Source: Bacteroidota bacterium
Lineage (GTDB): Bacteria; Spirochaetota; Spirochaetia; JABMQR01
Length of the DNA: 7,635 bases
Assembly: GCA_013202335.1 (NCBI GenBank)
Contig: JABMQR010000119.1
Coordinates: 1 to 7,635 of the forward strand
Direction: 5' to 3'
The notes beneath the pieces were generated by a model, which was not told the DNA's origin, searched no databases, and saw only the letters and a program-made list of their open reading frames with translations. A program made the translations under genes and the position numbers. Positions 4,257-7,635 of this stretch are shown here, piece by piece (the first letter of the stretch is position 1; the number at the start of each line of letters is the position of its first letter).

Positions 4257-7200
4257 TTATTTAAGATATGTAGACAATAACTTTACCAATTCTTCCTTTC
4301 TAAATGGTTTAGGGATACTACTGGTAAACCCGTATGCTTGCGGATTAGCCATTATATCATCCTCCGAGTACCCGCTGGAGGGAAATACTGGTAAATCTGG
4401 ATCAATTTTGCGTATTTCAGTAATAGCTTCTTCCCCTCCCATCCCACCGGGTATAGTCAAATCGAAAAAGGCTGCAGCAAATCCGTGGTTCTCTGTTTCC
4501 CCTGAATCAACGCCAGCTTGTATTTCAGCAAGCAGGTCAATGACCTCTTTCCCATCAGATGCCTCCACAACAGTAAATCCCATACCTTCTAACATTTTTC
4601 CTGTCACAAGCCGCACTATTCGCTCATCGTCCATGATGAGTATTTTACCTGAGCTGGTATAGGAGGAGCTGAGTTTCTCACTATCTGTTGCTATATCATC
4701 TTCTGACCGCGGTAGATAGATATGAAAAGTTGTTCCTTCCCCCAGAACTGAATCAACGGTTATTCTCCCATCATGCTTTGAAATGATTGAGTAGCAGGTG
4801 GCAAGCCCGAGACCGTTTCCTTTCTGTTTTGTGGTAAAAAAGGGATCAAAAATCTTATCCAGCATGTTCGCGGGAATGCCAATCCCATGATCGCTAATGT
4901 GTATATGAATATACTGTCCGGCATCCAGTGGCAGGACCTGATTGAATGCCAGGGTCTCATTCTCAGCAGCAACAGTAAGGATTCCCCCGGTGGGCATAGC
5001 TTGCTGGGCGTTAATTACAATATTATCTATAACTTGTCCAATCTGGTGTTCATCAATGTCACACGACCAAAGGTTTTTTGGGATCTGGTAGGCGGCTTTA
5101 ACATTGGAACCGGAGAGTGCGAAAGAAACAGCTTTTTCAATGAGTTTCCTGAGTTCCATCGTTTTTAGTTTTGGCGTTCCCCCTTGCGAGAAGGTGAGCA
5201 GCTGTAGGGTTAGAGCCTTTGCACGTTCAAATACATTCAAAACCTCATCAAGGTAGGAAGTAGGGTCTTCGCCTGTTCTTGCTTGATCTTTTGCTAATTG
5301 AATATATCCGAAGATACCACTGAGCAGATTGTTAAAGTCATGGGCAATTCCACCGGCTAACACTCCGAGAGCCTCAAGTTTCGTTGTCTGTTGTATATCT
5401 TCCTGAACACGATATTTTTCCGTCATATCACGGAAGACCAGGACAACTCCGATAATTCTACTCTGTCGATCACGAATCGGGGCACCACTGTCAGCGATGA
5501 CATATCGCTTTCCGGTTTTAGATATCAGTACAGTATGATTTGCTAATTCTACAATAGTACCACTTTGCAGTACCTTCTCCACAGGATTTTCACACAGTTC
5601 CCCCGTATGTTCATGGATGATATGAAAAACTTCCGTCAGCAATTTACCTGTAGCCTCCTTCTGCGTCCATTCAGTGAGTTTTTCTGCTTCACGGTTGATG
5701 ATTGTTATTTTTCCTTCCGTATCGGTTGTGATAACACCGTCCCCGATACTCCTCAGGGTTACTTTCAAGCGTTCTTCTTCTTCGCCAATTTCCTGTTCAG
5801 CCTTCTTTAAATCAGTTATGTCTGTTATGAATCCGAGAAACCTGTTCTCTGTTAATCTGACAGTATTTAAGGTCCAGTAGTCTGAACTTCCGTCTTCCCG
5901 GTTATATCTCAGTATTTCTGAGTTTTCTCCTTCCCTAAGAATTGTTTGGGGATTTTGAATCACCTGCTGCTCTTCATCTTCTGTTGGAAAATCACTCACA
6001 TTCATCTTCAGTAATTCATTTTCACTATAACCGGTCATTTTTTCAGCAGCAGCATTGACCTCCAGGTAGTTACCCTTCTCATCATATACAAAAATGCCGT
6101 TCGGTGAGTTCTCTATGTAGTTTCTGAATTTTGCTTCGCCTTCCTTAATTCTTTTTTTCGCTAGTTCCTTTTGGATGATTTCAGCATATAATCTTTCTGT
6201 TGTTTGTTGTAGATCGCTGGTTTTTAGGTGAACTTGTTTTTTTAACAGCCAGGACCAGAATACTATCACTACAATCAGCAGGAGGAGAGGAATTATAATA
6301 TATGCAAATTTTTTCACTACATCGAAAAACGTCAGAGAATTAATTTGAGATTCATAAGCCCCGAACCATTTAGAATAGATCTCTCGATAGGTCCCGTTGG
6401 CTTTTACTGTTGCTAATCCTTGAGAGAATAGCATCAATATGTCCTGAGAACCTTCAAGTGTTGCATAGTTAAAGTCGGTTGAGGATATCCTTGCTCCTAA
6501 AGAAATATTATCCCATCCGTTTTTATCCATGTAAAACAAAGCGGGGATTTCCCCTATGAGCCCGCAATCACCGCTCCCTTCTGCAAGCAGGCGCAGTGAT
6601 TCTTCTTGGTTGGCAACAGGGATTACCTGCTCTGCATATCCATAGGAAATTGCCAGTTGATGCATAATCCCTTGTTCAGTGACTAAAATCTCAAGACCTT
6701 TGAGATCCTCCATAGTTTCTAATTCAACGAACTCTCCCTTACGAGTAGCAATAACTTGATTTATTATTGAATGGGGTTGAGAAAAATCAAATAGGGTGTC
6801 TCGCTTAGAAGAATAAAACAATCCTTCTACCATATCAACTTCCTTATTTAAGAGAGCAGAGTATGTTTGAGCCCATGGAGCAAGTACGATTTCTACCTCA
6901 ATACCAACTAGTTCTGCAATAGCACGTGTTAAATCTACAAGAAAACCCGTAGGGTTCCCGTTTTTATCCAGAAATTCATAGGGAGGATAGGCATTACTTC
7001 CACCCACAATGATTCTGTCAAAATGTTTATCAGGTGTTTTGATTTGGAAAAACCATTTGTTATAGATCTTATCATATGTACCATCTGTAATAATTTGGGA
7101 TAATCCCTCATTGAGAATTGTGAGCAATTCTTTATTCCCTTCCGTAACGGCAAAGCAAAATGATTTGTTAAAATCTATGAGAAGTGGTCCTAAAAGTTTA

Positions 7201-7635
7201 AGATTGGAAATATTGTGTTTCTGCATCAATTGCAATGCGAGATATCGTTCTATAATCACAGCATCTATTTGTTTTTTTGACAATAATTGCAGTACTTCAA
7301 TAAATGTATCCGCTATCACTATTTCCGAACCTATATTATCACTTCTGACATACTCTTCTGATGTATCTCCTTTCAGCACGCCAATTCGCTTGTTTTTCAA
7401 ATCAGTAAGTGACTTGATAGTGGTATCATCTTCGTGAACAAGGATAGATTCACACATAATTTGATAGGGGACGGTGAAATCGAATGCATCCTCCCTTGCG
7501 GAAGTGCGCGCGACCAAGGGCAGAACATCAAGAGTACCTGCTTCTAGATCATATTTCACATTTGCCCATGTATCAACTTTGAATTCTACTGTATACCCCA
7601 TAGTCTGCAGAGCTTCCCGTAATAGCTCAACAGCA
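4257..7635 (-). CDS. Hybrid sensor histidine kinase with tandem solute-binding domains, 5' end outside window
   Basis: About 1125 codons are present and the frame is still open at the window edge; the Met at 7601 is internal, since the upstream codons AVELLREALQT continue a binding-domain helix. Numbering from that Met: a first SBP_bac_3 (Venus-flytrap) domain to about 190, with the family motif ARTSAREDAFDFTVPY at 31-46; a second at about 196-415, with SSKRDTLFDFSQPH at 264-277; one membrane helix at about 432-453; PAS domains at about 490-600 and 610-730; HisKA with the phosphorylated His754 in GGIAHDFNNLL; HATPase_c with N864, DHGIGIP at 904-910 and GNGLGLA at 928-934; a receiver domain at about 986-1114 with acidic pair D991/D992, phosphoacceptor D1047 in FFDLTIPGG, and K1098. 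The layout resembles BvgS/EvgS: periplasmic ligand (probably an amino acid or similar small molecule) signals across one helix to autophosphorylation and relay to the receiver. No Hpt domain, partner regulator or transporter gene is in the window. All key residues are intact. Confidence 0.93.
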   Translation of the reverse strand, partial: AVELLREALQTMGYTVEFKVDTWANVKYDLEAGTLDVLPLVARTSAREDAFDFTVPYQIMCESILVHEDDTTIKSLTDLKNKRIGVLKGDTSEEYVRSDNIGSEIVIADTFIEVLQLLSKKQIDAVIIERYLALQLMQKHNISNLKLLGPLLIDFNKSFCFAVTEGNKELLTILNEGLSQIITDGTYDKIYNKWFFQIKTPDKHFDRIIVGGSNAYPPYEFLDKNGNPTGFLVDLTRAIAELVGIEVEIVLAPWAQTYSALLNKEVDMVEGLFYSSKRDTLFDFSQPHSIINQVIATRKGEFVELETMEDLKGLEILVTEQGIMHQLAISYGYAEQVIPVANQEESLRLLAEGSGDCGLIGEIPALFYMDKNGWDNISLGARISSTDFNYATLEGSQDILMLFSQGLATVKANGTYREIYSKWFGAYESQINSLTFFDVVKKFAYIIIPLLLLIVVIVFWSWLLKKQVHLKTSDLQQTTERLYAEIIQKELAKKRIKEGEAKFRNYIENSPNGIFVYDEKGNYLEVNAAAEKMTGYSENELLKMNVSDFPTEDEEQQVIQNPQTILREGENSEILRYNREDGSSDYWTLNTVRLTENRFLGFITDITDLKKAEQEIGEEEERLKVTLRSIGDGVITTDTEGKITIINREAEKLTEWTQKEATGKLLTEVFHIIHEHTGELCENPVEKVLQSGTIVELANHTVLISKTGKRYVIADSGAPIRDRQSRIIGVVLVFRDMTEKYRVQEDIQQTTKLEALGVLAGGIAHDFNNLLSGIFGYIQLAKDQARTGEDPTSYLDEVLNVFERAKALTLQLLTFSQGGTPKLKTMELRKLIEKAVSFALSGSNVKAAYQIPKNLWSCDIDEHQIGQVIDNIVINAQQAMPTGGILTVAAENETLAFNQVLPLDAGQYIHIHISDHGIGIPANMLDKIFDPFFTTKQKGNGLGLATCYSIISKHDGRITVDSVLGEGTTFHIYLPRSEDDIATDSEKLSSSYTSSGKILIMDDERIVRLVTGKMLEGMGFTVVEASDGKEVIDLLAEIQAGVDSGETENHGFAAAFFDLTIPGGMGGEEAITEIRKIDPDLPVFPSSGYSEDDIMANPQAYGFTSSIPKPFRKEELVKLLSTYLK

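Noticed and set aside
4213..4662. 149-codon plus-strand frame
   Set aside because: It is antisense to the receiver domain of the sensor kinase, and its serine/proline-rich product is what reverse reading of that gene gives.
1..7635. CRISPR array, tRNA, rRNA or riboswitch
   Set aside because: No regularly spaced longer repeats with unique spacers, no cloverleaf-like sequence and no recognisable RNA gene motifs were seen on reading; no covariance search was possible.

Overview
The window looks like a mobile-element-rich accessory stretch of a bacterial chromosome. It is moderately AT-rich, uses the standard code (TGA is a stop) and has clear Shine-Dalgarno sites before the transposase genes. 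The organism cannot be fixed from sequence alone. The style of the tandem-sensor hybrid kinase, the MazEF-type locus and the IS21 proteins would fit a spirochaete or a similar environmental anaerobe, but that is a weak inference.

Layout, left to right. Positions 1-163 are the end of one IS21-family element (IS-A), with the first 21 codons of its transposase on the minus strand and terminal repeats spaced 24 bp apart. IS-A abuts the C-terminal part of a six-hairpin-type glycosidase gene (164-502, plus strand), whose upstream part is not in the window. Next comes a strong-looking promoter (651-679) for a MazE/MazF-type toxin-antitoxin operon. After 13 codons the antitoxin gene is split by a complete second IS21-family element (IS-B, 727-3178, 2452 bp), which carries istA and istB on the minus strand. 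A 6-bp target duplication, TCAAGA, flanks IS-B at 721-726 and 3179-3184. Removing IS-B and one duplication restores an uninterrupted 78-codon antitoxin whose stop overlaps the start of an intact MazF-type toxin (3380-3721).

Positions 3722-4256 hold no convincing gene, only a short orphan reading frame and a motif resembling an IS21 inner-end repeat. The right part (4257-7635, minus strand) is most of a very large membrane hybrid histidine kinase: two periplasmic amino-acid-type solute-binding domains, one membrane helix, two PAS domains, a kinase core and a C-terminal receiver. Its N-terminus lies outside the window.

The main point of interest is the toxin-antitoxin locus. The insertion removed the antitoxin's start and DNA-binding half while leaving the toxin reading frame and its catalytic residues intact, and the excision scar can be reconstructed to the base. 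The TA promoter also places the antitoxin ATG six bases after the -10 box, which suggests a leaderless mRNA. I did not find evidence for a wholly new system; the window reads as two IS21 insertions in a degraded region next to a large sensor kinase.
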